The notes below the pieces were generated by a model. The model saw only the letters and a program-made list of their open reading frames with translations, searched no databases and was not told the DNA's origin. A stretch of DNA of 64,000 bases from Nocardioides daedukensis (GTDB taxonomy: Bacteria; Actinomycetota; Actinomycetes; Propionibacteriales; Nocardioidaceae): positions 248,001-312,000 of the forward strand of contig NZ_JACCAA010000001.1 of assembly GCF_013408415.1 (NCBI RefSeq), written 5' to 3'. Both the position numbers and the translations under genes were made by a program. Shown here piece by piece: positions 51,434-60,714 of this stretch (positions are counted from its first letter, which is position 1; every line of letters starts with the position of its first letter).

Positions 51434-52012
51434 TCAGATCCCTATGTCGGTGACTTGCCAGCGCCCCGATACGACCGCGAGGTAGAAGTCCCACTCGTAG
51501 TCCGCGGCGGCGAAGACCTCTGCTTGACTGCTTGAATCCTGCTTGGTCGTGCCCTTTGTGAATGCCAACTGGGCCGTCACCATCCGCTTCTTCTTGTTCG
51601 GTCCAGGACGCACGGTGGTTGTCTGTACCTGCGTTGCTCCACCAGATTGCTTAATCCAGCCGCCCGACGAGTAGACCTTCTCTATGCTCATGGCTACGTT
51701 GTCGCAGGTCGTGCAACTCTTGGCGCTCAACGTCCGAAGTCTGTTGGTGTCGCCGCTGGTGGTCGCCTCGTCGTAGGCCTCGACCCAAGCCTCCACGATC
51801 TCCTCCGGATCCACCTCGTCCGCAGGCAAGTCCTCCGGCAGCGTGGACGCGCTCTCACTCGGGGAGGGGAAGGTCGACGGGGAAGCGAGCTGGGACGAGG
51901 AGGGAGAGGGCGTACTCGGCTCATCCGCGTCGGAGTCGCCATCCCCACAGGCAGAGAACAACACCAGGGGGAGACAGACAAGACTCACGAGCCTGCGTCG
52001 TACATGGATCAT
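51434..52012 (-). CDS. DUF6318-like lipoprotein
   Basis: A 192-residue predicted lipoprotein: n-region MIHVRRR, hydrophobic LVSLVCLPLVLFSAC with Cys as lipid site. A Ser/Pro/Thr/Asp-rich linker (residues 25-70) follows, then a globular domain beginning EEIVEAWVEAYDEATTSGDTNRL, resembling DUF6318. GAGGA lies 9 nt before ATG 52012. First gene of a two-gene operon with the PKD-like protein. Function unknown. Confidence 0.78.
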   Translation of the reverse strand: MIHVRRRLVSLVCLPLVLFSACGDGDSDADEPSTPSPSSSQLASPSTFPSPSESASTLPEDLPADEVDPEEIVEAWVEAYDEATTSGDTNRLRTLSAKSCTTCDNVAMSIEKVYSSGGWIKQSGGATQVQTTTVRPGPNKKKRMVTAQLAFTKGTTKQDSSSQAEVFAAADYEWDFYLAVVSGRWQVTDIGI

Positions 52013-52179
52013 TTGAACCGTCCTCTTCCCGAGACGGCGCCGGAACGGCGGCACCGGGATACAGGTTAGGACGACTCAGGCCGCCTCGGGAAGGCATGCG
52101 TCCGCCCCTGTGGACAACTTCAAAGTCGGCAAGTTCAGTCGACAAATGGACCGATGAATTGGGACATTCCACCTCGCAC

Positions 52180-52185
52180 TAGTCT
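52180..52185 (+). promoter_or_regulatory. -10 element, leaderless pdxS promoter
   Basis: TAGTCT ends 7 nt before ATG 52193. It is the same hexamer and spacing as before glyA. Confidence 0.6.
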
Positions 52186-52192
52186 TGGCTGC

Positions 52193-53104
52193 ATGGCAAC
52201 TGATTCCCCTGAAACCACCGGTGCCGCCACCGGAACCTCGCGCGTCAAGCGCGGCATGGCCGAGATGCTCAAGGGCGGTGTGATCATGGACGTGGTCACC
52301 GCCGAGCAGGCAAAGATCGCCGAGGACGCGGGCGCGGTGGCCGTCATGGCCCTCGAGCGCGTCCCCGCCGACATCCGGGCTCAGGGGGGCGTCTCCCGGA
52401 TGAGTGACCCCGACATGATCGACTCGATCATTGAGGCCGTCTCCATCCCGGTGATGGCCAAGGCTCGTATCGGTCATTTCGCAGAGGCACAGATCCTGCA
52501 GAGCCTGGGTGTCGACTACATCGATGAGTCGGAGGTTCTCACCCCTGCCGACTACGCCAACCACATCGACAAGTGGAACTTCACCGTGCCGTTCGTGTGT
52601 GGCGCCACGAACCTCGGCGAGGCTCTGCGCCGCATCACCGAGGGCGCGGCAATGATCCGCTCCAAGGGCGAGGCCGGCACCGGCGATGTCTCAAACGCCG
52701 TCACCCACATGCGCACCATCGGCGGGGAGATCCGCCGACTGGGCGCGTTGAGCACCGACGAGCTGTACGTCGCGGCGAAGGAGCTGCAGGCCCCCTATGA
52801 CCTGGTCAAGGAGGTGGCCGAGAACGGCAAGCTCCCCGTCGTCCTGTTCACCGCCGGCGGCATCGCCACCCCCGCCGACGCGGCGATGATGATGCAGCTC
52901 GGCGCCGAGGGTGTCTTCGTGGGCTCGGGCATCTTCAAGTCCGGCAACCCGGCGCAGCGTGCCGAGGCGATCGTCAAGGCCACCACGTTCTTCGACGACC
53001 CGGACGTCGTTGCCAAGGTCTCCCGCGGCCTGGGCGAGGCCATGGTCGGCATCAACGTCGAGGACATCCCGCAGCCCCACCGTCTGGCCGAGCGCGGCTG
53101 GTAA
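52193..53104 (+). CDS. pdxS: Pyridoxal 5'-phosphate synthase subunit PdxS
   Basis: Lyase subunit of the DXP-independent PLP synthase. 303 residues: [44 protein letters not shown], with the ribose-phosphate-binding Lys in [11 protein letters not shown] and the second Lys region [16 protein letters not shown]. It needs ammonia from PdxT, encoded 5 kb downstream (58025). The two are separated by five genes on the same strand and one on the opposite strand, unlike the usual near-adjacent order. Confidence 0.97.
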   Translation: MATDSPETTGAATGTSRVKRGMAEMLKGGVIMDVVTAEQAKIAEDAGAVAVMALERVPADIRAQGGVSRMSDPDMIDSIIEAVSIPVMAKARIGHFAEAQILQSLGVDYIDESEVLTPADYANHIDKWNFTVPFVCGATNLGEALRRITEGAAMIRSKGEAGTGDVSNAVTHMRTIGGEIRRLGALSTDELYVAAKELQAPYDLVKEVAENGKLPVVLFTAGGIATPADAAMMMQLGAEGVFVGSGIFKSGNPAQRAEAIVKATTFFDDPDVVAKVSRGLGEAMVGINVEDIPQPHRLAERGW

Positions 53105-53110
53105 CCAGCT

Positions 53111-53668
53111 TTGCCCAGCAACAACGACAAGGCCCGCACGCGCGAGAAGCACGTGCGGGCCTTCGCGCGCGACAACATCCGCGCAGGCCTGCTGCAACCG
53201 CAGGAGCTCCTCGGCGAGCTCAGGCGCGCAGTCCGCGATGAGCTCCCGTGGCTGCCGATGGACGAAACGGTCACATTCTGGTTGCGCGAGGAGACCGAGG
53301 CCTGGGCGCACGAGGCCGCGGACTGGCCACTGGTCACCGACTACGACAGGCTCCAGAGCGCGTTCGCGTCCCTCGAGGCCGGGGGAGTCGTCGTACTCCA
53401 GGGGTGCGACGACCACTGGGCGGCCCGTGACGTGCTCAAGTCGGGTACGCCGTGTCGCGGCGTCGCCTGGTTCATGCCGCAGGACGTCTGGCACGCGATC
53501 GACGAAGGCATGCTCGAGGTGAACGTGTGGCACACGTCCGGCGCGAACGCCGCACCCGGCGACGCGCTTCTCCAGTTCGTCCTTCAGGTCTTCGCCGACC
53601 ACGGGCTCGAAGCACACTTCGACGAGGGGCGCGTCGAGGTCAGTGCCTTCTGGCAGCGGCGACCCTGA
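53111..53668 (+). CDS. DUF6891-like protein
   Basis: A 185-residue protein (VRAFARDNIRAGLLQPQELLGELRRAVRDE...VVVLQGCDDHWAARDVL...GVAWFMPQDVWHAIDEG...), matching the DUF6891 pattern. Function unknown. The only plausible start is TTG 53111, 6 bp after the pdxS stop and with a poor ribosome site. The first codons include a 12-bp-stem hairpin that looks like the pdxS terminator, so expression may be low or conditional. Confidence 0.75.
   Translation: MPSNNDKARTREKHVRAFARDNIRAGLLQPQELLGELRRAVRDELPWLPMDETVTFWLREETEAWAHEAADWPLVTDYDRLQSAFASLEAGGVVVLQGCDDHWAARDVLKSGTPCRGVAWFMPQDVWHAIDEGMLEVNVWHTSGANAAPGDALLQFVLQVFADHGLEAHFDEGRVEVSAFWQRRP
53129..53163 (+). terminator. Terminator-like hairpin after pdxS, inside the DUF6891 gene
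   Basis: AAGGCCCGCACG (53129-53140) pairs perfectly with CGTGCGGGCCTT (53152-53163) over an 11-nt loop, 25 bp after the pdxS stop. Confidence 0.65.
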
Positions 53669-53847
53669 TGGCCTTTTCGGGTTACAACCCCTAGTCATCG
53701 GCACCCGATCGGGCATCTTCATGGCCCAAATGGGTCATTTGGCTGATGAGTGCGTCACGAACGGAACATTTCGGCGTCTCATGGATGATGTAAGGACGCG
53801 TGGTCTGCCGATCGGCACGCCACACAGGACAATCAGGGGAGCAAGAC

Positions 53848-54369
53848 ATGAAGAAGAGCACCAAGGGCGCAATTGCGGCAGGGGGAGCCGCAGTGCTCCT
53901 GCTCGGCGGTGTGGGGTCGCTCGCCTATTGGAGCGACAACGACGCCCTCGACGGGGGTTCGGTGACGGCCGGAACCTTGGCCCTGAACGACGTGACGTGT
54001 GACCCGACATGGACCGAGGGCGCAGACACCGATGTTCTCCTCATCGTGCCGGGCGACACCATCACCAAGGAGTGCACGGGGACCATCACCATGACGGGTG
54101 ACCACATCTCCGCAGACGTCGAGTTGGACGCCACCTCGGTGGCCGAAGCCGAATCTGCATTCAACCTCGCGACGACCGCCGGCGATGCAGTGGACATCAG
54201 CGCAGTCCTCACCGGGGGCGGCACCCTGACGCAGTCTGGGCCCGTCTCCGTCACAATCACCGTCGCCTGGCCGTTCGGAACGGTCGCCGACAACGACGCG
54301 CAGGGTGTCTCGACCGATGCACTCAACGATCTCGTCATCAATGCCGTGCAGGTCAACCCGCACCCGTGA
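53848..54369 (+). CDS. Alternate-signal-peptide (SipW/TasA-type) secreted protein
   Basis: A 173-residue exported protein. The signal region MKKSTKGAIAAGG, then LLLGGVGSLAYWSDNDALDG, matches the SipW-dependent TasA/camelysin type: cleavage expected after Ala26, followed by an aromatic residue and SD, then SVTAGTLALND like the TasA ASGTLDL. The mature part has two Cys and many Thr, Val and Asp (beta-sandwich-like). AGGGGAG precedes ATG 53848. First gene of a four-gene operon with two SipW-like peptidases. The 179-bp upstream region carries an inverted repeat CCAAAT-N5-ATTTGG (53726-53742). Confidence 0.85.
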   Translation: MKKSTKGAIAAGGAAVLLLGGVGSLAYWSDNDALDGGSVTAGTLALNDVTCDPTWTEGADTDVLLIVPGDTITKECTGTITMTGDHISADVELDATSVAEAESAFNLATTAGDAVDISAVLTGGGTLTQSGPVSVTITVAWPFGTVADNDAQGVSTDALNDLVINAVQVNPHP

Positions 54370-54383
54370 TCTGACGCCGATCC

Positions 54384-54941
54384 GTGGGTTCCGTTCGGCG
54401 GGTCTGGGGGTGGCTCGGTCAGGTCCTTGCCTGGCTGGTCATCCTCGGCGTCTCGGCGATCCTTGGGGCGGCGGTCGTCGTCCCCAGGATCGCTGGGGCA
54501 ACGCCGTACACCATCCTCACCGGATCGATGCAACCGAGCTATCCGCCCGGAACGCTGGTCGTGGTGAGGCCGTCGGATCACATCTCCACGGGCTCGGTGA
54601 TCACCTATCAACTCGAGTCCGGCAAACCGGCTGTCGTGACTCATCGGGTCATGACGCTCGGCTTCACCGCAACGGGTGAACGACGCTATGTGACCAAAGG
54701 CGATGCCAACGACACGCCTGACGCGAAAGCCGTCAGGGACGTACAGATCAAAGGTGAAGTCTGGTATTCGATTCCCTATCTCGGCTATCTGAACAACTGG
54801 CTCACTGGAAAGGAGCGACAGATGATGATCTACATCGTCGCCGCGCTCCTTCTCGGCTATGCAGCATTGATGCTGGTGGGTGCCGCACGCGAGTGGTTGA
54901 GCAAGCGCGGGGGTGACCGTGTTGAGCAAGCACGTCGCTGA
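54384..54941 (+). CDS. sipW: SipW-like signal peptidase I
   Basis: A 185-residue membrane peptidase of the archaeal/ER-like (SipW) S26 type. The nucleophile Ser48 is in LTGSMQPSYPPG, the general base is His87 (VTHRV) rather than Lys, and Asp107 is in TKGDAND. An N-terminal TM segment (14-34) and a C-terminal one (about 148-170) are seen. GTG 54384 lies 14 bp after the preceding stop. It would process the alternate signal peptides encoded on both sides. Confidence 0.9.
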   Translation: MGSVRRVWGWLGQVLAWLVILGVSAILGAAVVVPRIAGATPYTILTGSMQPSYPPGTLVVVRPSDHISTGSVITYQLESGKPAVVTHRVMTLGFTATGERRYVTKGDANDTPDAKAVRDVQIKGEVWYSIPYLGYLNNWLTGKERQMMIYIVAALLLGYAALMLVGAAREWLSKRGGDRVEQARR

Positions 54942-55596
54942 ACGCCGCAGGCGAGTCGACGGAGCGCTCTCACTGAAGATCCGCGCAGTGCTCTGCTTGG
55001 GGATCCTGGCCGCTCCCGCGACTGTCACCACGATGGCCTTCTGGACGGACACCGCGACCATCCACTCCGGGACCCTCGCCTCGGGAAGCCTCGACCTCAC
55101 CGTGGGGGGAACGGTCGCCGACAGTGGCCATCTCCCTGGGCAGGGCGGGACGCATGAATATTCGCAGCTGACCATCGCCAACATGATTCCGGGCGAGAGC
55201 ATCGCCCGCCCGTTCGTGGTGCGCAACGTCGGTTCGACGGCATTCACCTACAACGCTGCCATCACCACCGAGGACAACAACCTCGTCGAGGCCAGTGCGG
55301 GTCTGGAAGTCCAGGTCTTCGTGGGCGGGACACCGACCAACGTGGGAACTGAGCAGGCCGGGACCCGCGTCGGGACCTGTCCGACCGGCAGTTCGGTGAT
55401 GAGTCGACAGCCGGTCAGCACCACGCCGGTGCCGGTTCACGCTGCCCGCCAGACCTTGGCAAAGGCCGGCGCGACCGACGACCACAGGGTCTACTGTGCC
55501 GTCATCGCGCTGAGCGCCACCTCCAGCAATGCCTTGCAGAACAAGGGCACTTCGCTGGTGATCGCCCTCGACGCCGCCCAGGCAGCAACGCCATGA
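54913..55596 (+). CDS. Second alternate-signal-peptide (TasA/camelysin-like) protein
   Basis: A 227-residue exported protein. After a basic n-region (AERRRRVDG) the hydrophobic segment ends TVTTMAFWTDTATIHSGTLASGSLDL, the TasA/camelysin pattern. GESIARPFVVRNVGSTAFTYNA is the family DUF-like core strand. The gene overlaps sipW by 29 bp and the next gene by 4 bp, so all are coupled. GTG 54913 or GTG 54919. It is probably a fibre or surface-layer subunit. Confidence 0.83.
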   Translation: MTVLSKHVAERRRRVDGALSLKIRAVLCLGILAAPATVTTMAFWTDTATIHSGTLASGSLDLTVGGTVADSGHLPGQGGTHEYSQLTIANMIPGESIARPFVVRNVGSTAFTYNAAITTEDNNLVEASAGLEVQVFVGGTPTNVGTEQAGTRVGTCPTGSSVMSRQPVSTTPVPVHAARQTLAKAGATDDHRVYCAVIALSATSSNALQNKGTSLVIALDAAQAATP

Positions 55597-56981
55597 CGCG
55601 CAGAGTGCTGGACCTGTTCCTGTGGGTGGGCGCCGGGCTCGGTGTCCTGAGCCTGCTGGCCGCCGCCGCGGTCGCCATCCTCGGCATCGTGCCGCTGGTG
55701 TTCACGTCGGGGTCGATGGCGCCCGAGATGCCCACAGGTTCGTTGGGGATCGCGCGGTCGGTGTCGGCCGACGAGCTGAAGATCGGCGACGTGGTCAGTG
55801 TCGACCGTTCGGACGGCGCTCGGGTGACGCATCGAATCGTTGCCATCCACCCGGTCCAGGACGACAAGGTTGCGCTGACCCTCAAGGGTGACGCCAACGA
55901 AAGCGTCGACAAGGAGCGCTACACGGTCGACTCCGCGGACCGGGTGCTTTTCGCGATCCCGTGGGCCGGTCATGTGCTTTCCGCACTGGCGTCCCCGGTC
56001 ACCGTGTTCCTCGGCGGAATGCTCGTGGCCGGTGTGCTGGTGTACGTCGTTCTCGGACGGCGCTCGGGGACATCCCGAGGCCGTCGACGGGCATCCACGG
56101 GCACCGCCTCGCTGGTCGCGGCAACGGCTGTCGCATCGATCCTCGTGCAGCCGAGTCTCGCCGCGTTCAGCGACCAGGCCACCGTCACGACCTCAGGCTT
56201 CGTGACGCATCGGGTCGCCCAGCCGACTGGCGTGCAATGCAGCTCGAACCTGCTCCAGATCACGCTCACGACTCCCGCGAGTGACCCCAGGTACACCTAC
56301 TGGGCGCAGGCCTACAACTCAAGCAACACGGCGATCAGCATCGAGAAGCACCTGATTGGCACCGGCACAAGCCGTAGCGTCACCTTCAATGGTGGAAGCG
56401 CCGACTTCCCGGGGGTCGCGCTGCTGCTCAATGTGCAATATCAGTTCCGAATCCACTCTCGACTCCGGGACACGACGTGGAGGTCGGACACCTATCAAGT
56501 CCAGCCGTTCAGCATGACCAAGATCGTGACCGTCGACGCCTTCAACTGTGGAGCCGCCAACCCGCCGCCCACCATCGGCTTCACCATGCCGATCAACGGG
56601 ATGACGGGGACCACGGCCGGCAGCCCTTCCATGCAGGACCAGGTGAACTCGATTTGCGAGAACGGCGCCTATGGCGGCGGCTATTCCGCGGCGTGCGGAA
56701 CGGTCGCCGACGGCGGCTCGATCACTGACGTCAAGTACATCTTGCAGCGCGCGGGTGGCACCCTCGGCACGCGATGCTGGAACGGTGGTTCCTTGTGGGT
56801 CACCAACTGCTCCTTCCGCACGGCGGACACCACCACGGACAAGAAGCGATGGTCGGTGCCTCGCCTGACCGCCATCACCTATCCATACCTCTCCGACGGT
56901 GTGTTCACGCTGACCATCCGGGCCACCGACAACTCGGGCAACGTCACCGAGTCCTCCATCAAGTACACCGTCACCTACTGA
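55593..56981 (+). CDS. SipW-like signal peptidase fused to an alternate signal and an Ig-like domain
   Basis: A 462-residue fusion. Residues 1-155 are a complete SipW-like peptidase (TM 10-35; Ser41 in SGSM; His80 in VTHRI; Asp100 in KGDAN; second TM 127-155). After a basic linker (RRSGTSRGRRR), residues 171-200 look like another SipW-type signal: a hydrophobic stretch ending PSLAAFSDQATVTTSG, the AAF(S/N)D of TasA. The remaining 265 residues form beta-rich Ig/fibronectin-like domains with paired Cys, ending [17 protein letters not shown]. The enzyme may cut its own tail free. Convergent 7-bp overlap with the nitronate monooxygenase. Confidence 0.85.
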   Translation: MTRRVLDLFLWVGAGLGVLSLLAAAAVAILGIVPLVFTSGSMAPEMPTGSLGIARSVSADELKIGDVVSVDRSDGARVTHRIVAIHPVQDDKVALTLKGDANESVDKERYTVDSADRVLFAIPWAGHVLSALASPVTVFLGGMLVAGVLVYVVLGRRSGTSRGRRRASTGTASLVAATAVASILVQPSLAAFSDQATVTTSGFVTHRVAQPTGVQCSSNLLQITLTTPASDPRYTYWAQAYNSSNTAISIEKHLIGTGTSRSVTFNGGSADFPGVALLLNVQYQFRIHSRLRDTTWRSDTYQVQPFSMTKIVTVDAFNCGAANPPPTIGFTMPINGMTGTTAGSPSMQDQVNSICENGAYGGGYSAACGTVADGGSITDVKYILQRAGGTLGTRCWNGGSLWVTNCSFRTADTTTDKKRWSVPRLTAITYPYLSDGVFTLTIRATDNSGNVTESSIKYTVTY

Positions 56982-57985
56982 CCCAGCCCGCCGAACACGG
57001 CCTCCACGCTCGTGGCGCCGCGCGGCCGTGCAGCACCAGCCCACAACGCCAGGCCCTCCACATCCCCGGCATCAGCGGCCGCGGCTCTGAGCGGCTTCGT
57101 CAGGTGGTGCACGTTCGGGTACGCCGACGGCGCGAGGCCGTCGTACTCCCGGACGAAGTCGTTGACCAGTGCCCGCGCCCATCGTCCGCTGAACGCCCGC
57201 GTCACCGTGGCTTCGGGGAACCTTCCCGAGGTCAACGCGGCCTTGTGCAGGGTAGAGGCCTTCGATTCCTCGCAGGCCAGGAAGAGGGTCCCGACCGCGA
57301 CCGACAGCGCGCCCGCAGCGAGCAGGTCGCTGACATCTTCCGCACTTCCGACTCCGCCGGCAGCGATGACCGGGAGCCCGGTCGCGGTGGCCGTCGCAGT
57401 CACGACCTCGGCGGTGACCAGCTCATTGGGGACGTCGGCGACGTTCCAGGTGCCGCGGTGCCCACCCGCCCCGCACCCCTGGGCGACGAGGAAGTCCGCG
57501 CCCAGACCGGCGGCGCGTTGTGCTTCGTCGGCAGAGGTGACGGTGAACCCCACCTTCGTGCCCACCTGTTGCAGTGCCACGACGCTCTCGACCGGCACCG
57601 GGCCGAAGGTCAGTGAGACCGCGTCAACGGGGTGCGCGACGAGCCACGCGACCTTCTCCTCGAACGCATCCGTGTCGTACGTCGGCTGCCCCGGCGTCGC
57701 CCCGAGCCGCGCGGCCACGGGTTCCAGTGCGGCGCGATAGCCAGCGAGCGAAGGGGCGAACTCGAGAGTGCGATCGACCTGCGGCGTGAACAGGTTGATC
57801 GCCACGGGTGCGGTGGTCAGGGTCCGGTAGGCCGCGACCTCCGACGCCATCGCGGACACCGACAGATAGCCGGCGGCGAGGAACCCCAACCCGCCGTGCG
57901 AGGACACCGCTGCGGCCAGCTCGGGAGTGGAGGCGCCGGCCATCGGCGCGCAGACGACAGGGGAGGGGCGGTCGAGGAACGACAT
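56975..57985 (-). CDS. Nitronate monooxygenase (2-nitropropane dioxygenase family)
   Basis: A 336-residue FMN TIM-barrel enzyme oxidising alkyl nitronates such as propionate-3-nitronate. Seen: [34 protein letters not shown], the FMN phosphate-binding [13 protein letters not shown] with the catalytic His, and [37 protein letters not shown]. Leaderless, with TACTCT 6 nt before ATG 57985. It sits between the SipW operon and pdxT, and is transcribed away from pdxT. Confidence 0.9.
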   Translation of the reverse strand: MSFLDRPSPVVCAPMAGASTPELAAAVSSHGGLGFLAAGYLSVSAMASEVAAYRTLTTAPVAINLFTPQVDRTLEFAPSLAGYRAALEPVAARLGATPGQPTYDTDAFEEKVAWLVAHPVDAVSLTFGPVPVESVVALQQVGTKVGFTVTSADEAQRAAGLGADFLVAQGCGAGGHRGTWNVADVPNELVTAEVVTATATATGLPVIAAGGVGSAEDVSDLLAAGALSVAVGTLFLACEESKASTLHKAALTSGRFPEATVTRAFSGRWARALVNDFVREYDGLAPSAYPNVHHLTKPLRAAAADAGDVEGLALWAGAARPRGATSVEAVFGGLGQ

Positions 57986-57991
57986 GCTTCG

Positions 57992-57997
57992 AGAGTA
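57992..57997 (-). promoter_or_regulatory. -10 element, leaderless nitronate monooxygenase promoter
   Basis: TACTCT on the minus strand ends 6 nt before ATG 57985. The divergent pdxT ATG is 39 bp away; only a weak GATGAT precedes pdxT at the matching place. Confidence 0.6.
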
Positions 57998-58024
57998 GGG
58001 GAGGCGCGATGGGATGATCCGACC

Positions 58025-58627
58025 ATGTCTTCCCCGACCATCGGCGTCTTCGCTCTCCAGGGCGATGTCCGCGAGCACCTGCACACGTTGACGAATCTCG
58101 GCACGATCGCGATCCCGGTCCGTCGCGAGACGGAGCTCGCGCGCTGCGACGGCTTCATCATCCCGGGTGGGGAGTCCACCACGATGTACAAGCTGGCCCG
58201 CACCTTCGAGCTCTTCGAGCCGTTGCGCCAACGTATCCGCGAGGGCATGCCGACGTTCGGGACCTGCGCCGGGATGATCATGCTCGCCGACCACGTCATC
58301 GACGGCACCAAGGACCAGGAGACGCTCGGCGGGCTGGACATCACCGTTCGTCGCAACGCCTTCGGAAGGCAGGTCGACTCGTTCGAGGGTGACCTCGACT
58401 TCGCCGACTTTCCCGACAAGGTGCACGCGATCTTCATCCGCGCCCCCTGGGTCGAGCAGGTCGGACCGGGAGTGGAGGTCCTTGCCCAGATCGATGACGG
58501 GCCCGCAACAGGTAGGATCGTCGCCGTCCGAGAAGGCCACGTGATGGCCACGTCGTTCCACCCGGAAGTCGGTGGAGACGACCGGATCCATCGTCAGTTC
58601 GTGGATCTCGTCAGCACCAAGAGTTAG
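58025..58627 (+). CDS. pdxT: Pyridoxal 5'-phosphate synthase glutaminase subunit PdxT
   Basis: Class I glutamine amidotransferase that feeds ammonia to PdxS. 200 residues: [24 protein letters not shown], nucleophile Cys in [11 protein letters not shown], and the His/Glu pair in [10 protein letters not shown]. The short 5' leader suggests near-leaderless expression. yebC follows 7 bp after the stop, preceded by GGGAG. Confidence 0.97.
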   Translation: MSSPTIGVFALQGDVREHLHTLTNLGTIAIPVRRETELARCDGFIIPGGESTTMYKLARTFELFEPLRQRIREGMPTFGTCAGMIMLADHVIDGTKDQETLGGLDITVRRNAFGRQVDSFEGDLDFADFPDKVHAIFIRAPWVEQVGPGVEVLAQIDDGPATGRIVAVREGHVMATSFHPEVGGDDRIHRQFVDLVSTKS

Positions 58628-58634
58628 GGAGCGC

Positions 58635-59408
<774 letters not shown>

Positions 59409-59444
59409 GCTCCTGGTCGGGCCGCCCAGCCCGTGAACAGCAGG

Positions 59445-59474
59445 ACGGGGACGCCGTACACACGGCGTCCCCGT
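59445..59474 (+). terminator. Terminator hairpin after yebC
   Basis: A 13-bp perfect stem (ACGGGGACGCCGT and ACGGCGTCCCCGT) with a 4-nt loop ACAC. It separates pdxT-yebC from the SOS-controlled ruv operon. Confidence 0.85.
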
Positions 59475-59527
59475 CTGCGTTGCAGCGTGTCGCGACCGGC
59501 CGGTCGACGCCCGCTTGTTAGCGTGTG

Positions 59528-59545
59528 TCCGAACAGGTGTTCGGA
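59528..59545 (+). promoter_or_regulatory. LexA binding site (SOS box) of ruvCAB
   Basis: TCCGAACAGGTGTTCGGA has the same core (CGAACAGGTGTTCG) as the recA box and is palindromic apart from the central bases. It is 17 bp before the ruvC ATG. A TAGCGT -10 candidate lies just upstream (59519-59524). Confidence 0.92.
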
Positions 59546-59562
59546 CGAGAGTGGGACCAAGA

Positions 59563-60081
59563 ATGCGCGTGCTCGGGATCGACCCCGGCCTGACCCGCTG
59601 CGGCATGGGCGTGGTCGACGGTGACGTCGGTCGTCCCCTGACGATGGTGGACGTCAACGTCCTGCGGACCTCCGCGAGCGAGCCGGTCCCGATCCGACTG
59701 GTGACGATCGAGAAGGGTGTCGACGCATGGATCGAGGAGTTCCAGCCCGACGCCGTTGCGATCGAACGCGTCTTTGCCCGCTCGGACGTCAGCACCGTGA
59801 TGGGCACTGCCCAGGCCAGCGGCATCGCGATGGTCTGCGCGGCGCGCCGCGGCATCCCGGTCGCGCTGCACACGCCGAGCGAGGTCAAGGCGGCGGTCTC
59901 CGGGAGCGGTCGCGCCGACAAGGCGCAGGTCACCGCGATGGTCACCCGCATCCTCCGGCTGAGCGCGCCACCCAAGCCGGCCGACGCCGCTGACGCACTC
60001 GCCCTGGCCATCACCCACATCTGGCGCGGTGGCGCACAGTCGCGCATCGAAGCCGCCCTGCTCAAGGCAGGCAAGCGTTGA
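59563..60081 (+). CDS. ruvC: Holliday junction resolvase RuvC
   Basis: Cuts Holliday junctions. 172 residues: catalytic acids in [10 protein letters not shown] (Asp7), IERVFARSD (Glu), and [12 protein letters not shown] near the C-terminus, plus [15 protein letters not shown]. First gene of ruvCAB; ruvA starts 25 bp after the stop. Confidence 0.97.
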   Translation: MRVLGIDPGLTRCGMGVVDGDVGRPLTMVDVNVLRTSASEPVPIRLVTIEKGVDAWIEEFQPDAVAIERVFARSDVSTVMGTAQASGIAMVCAARRGIPVALHTPSEVKAAVSGSGRADKAQVTAMVTRILRLSAPPKPADAADALALAITHIWRGGAQSRIEAALLKAGKR

Positions 60082-60106
60082 GTCACATCGTGAAGGGATC
60101 TGCTCA

Positions 60107-60712
60107 GTGATCGCATTCGTCCGTGGCAAGGTCGCCGGGGTCACCCTCTCCAGCGCCGTCCTCGAGGTCGGGGGAGTCGGGCTGGAGCTGATGTGTACGC
60201 CGGGCACGCTCGCCACCCTGCGCACCGGCGACGAGGCGATCCTGCCCACCAGCATGGTGGTGCGCGAGGACTCGCTGACCCTGTTCGGGTTCCTCGACGA
60301 CGACGAGAAGTCCTGCTTCGAGCTGCTGCAGACCGCCAGCGGCGTCGGACCGAAGCTGGCCCAGGCCGCACTGGCCGTGCTCAGCCCCGACGACCTGCGG
60401 ATGGCGATCAGCGGCGAGGACGTCAAGACGCTGACCAAGGTCCCGGGCATCGGGCAGAAGGGCGCGCAGCGGATCATCCTCGAGCTCAAGGACCGGATCG
60501 GAGCACCGGTCGGCGCCGGCCAGAGCACCCGTACCGGTGTGCCGGCCCCGGCCATCGGCTGGCGGGACCAGGTCCACCAGGGCCTGGTCGGTCTCGGCTG
60601 GTCGACCAAGGAGGCCGAGAAGGCCGTCGACGCCGTCGCTCCCACCGCCGCGGACTCACCTGATGTCGGTGCCCTGCTGCGTGCTGCGCTCCAGTCCCTG
60701 CGGAAGGCCTGA
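60107..60712 (+). CDS. ruvA: Holliday junction branch migration subunit RuvA
   Basis: Junction-binding tetramer subunit. 201 residues from GTG: OB domain ([25 protein letters not shown]), two helix-hairpin-helix motifs ([14 protein letters not shown] and [19 protein letters not shown]) and the C-terminal RuvB-contact domain ([16 protein letters not shown]). The ruvB start is 2 bp after the stop. Confidence 0.97.
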   Translation: MIAFVRGKVAGVTLSSAVLEVGGVGLELMCTPGTLATLRTGDEAILPTSMVVREDSLTLFGFLDDDEKSCFELLQTASGVGPKLAQAALAVLSPDDLRMAISGEDVKTLTKVPGIGQKGAQRIILELKDRIGAPVGAGQSTRTGVPAPAIGWRDQVHQGLVGLGWSTKEAEKAVDAVAPTAADSPDVGALLRAALQSLRKA

Positions 60713-60714
60713 GC

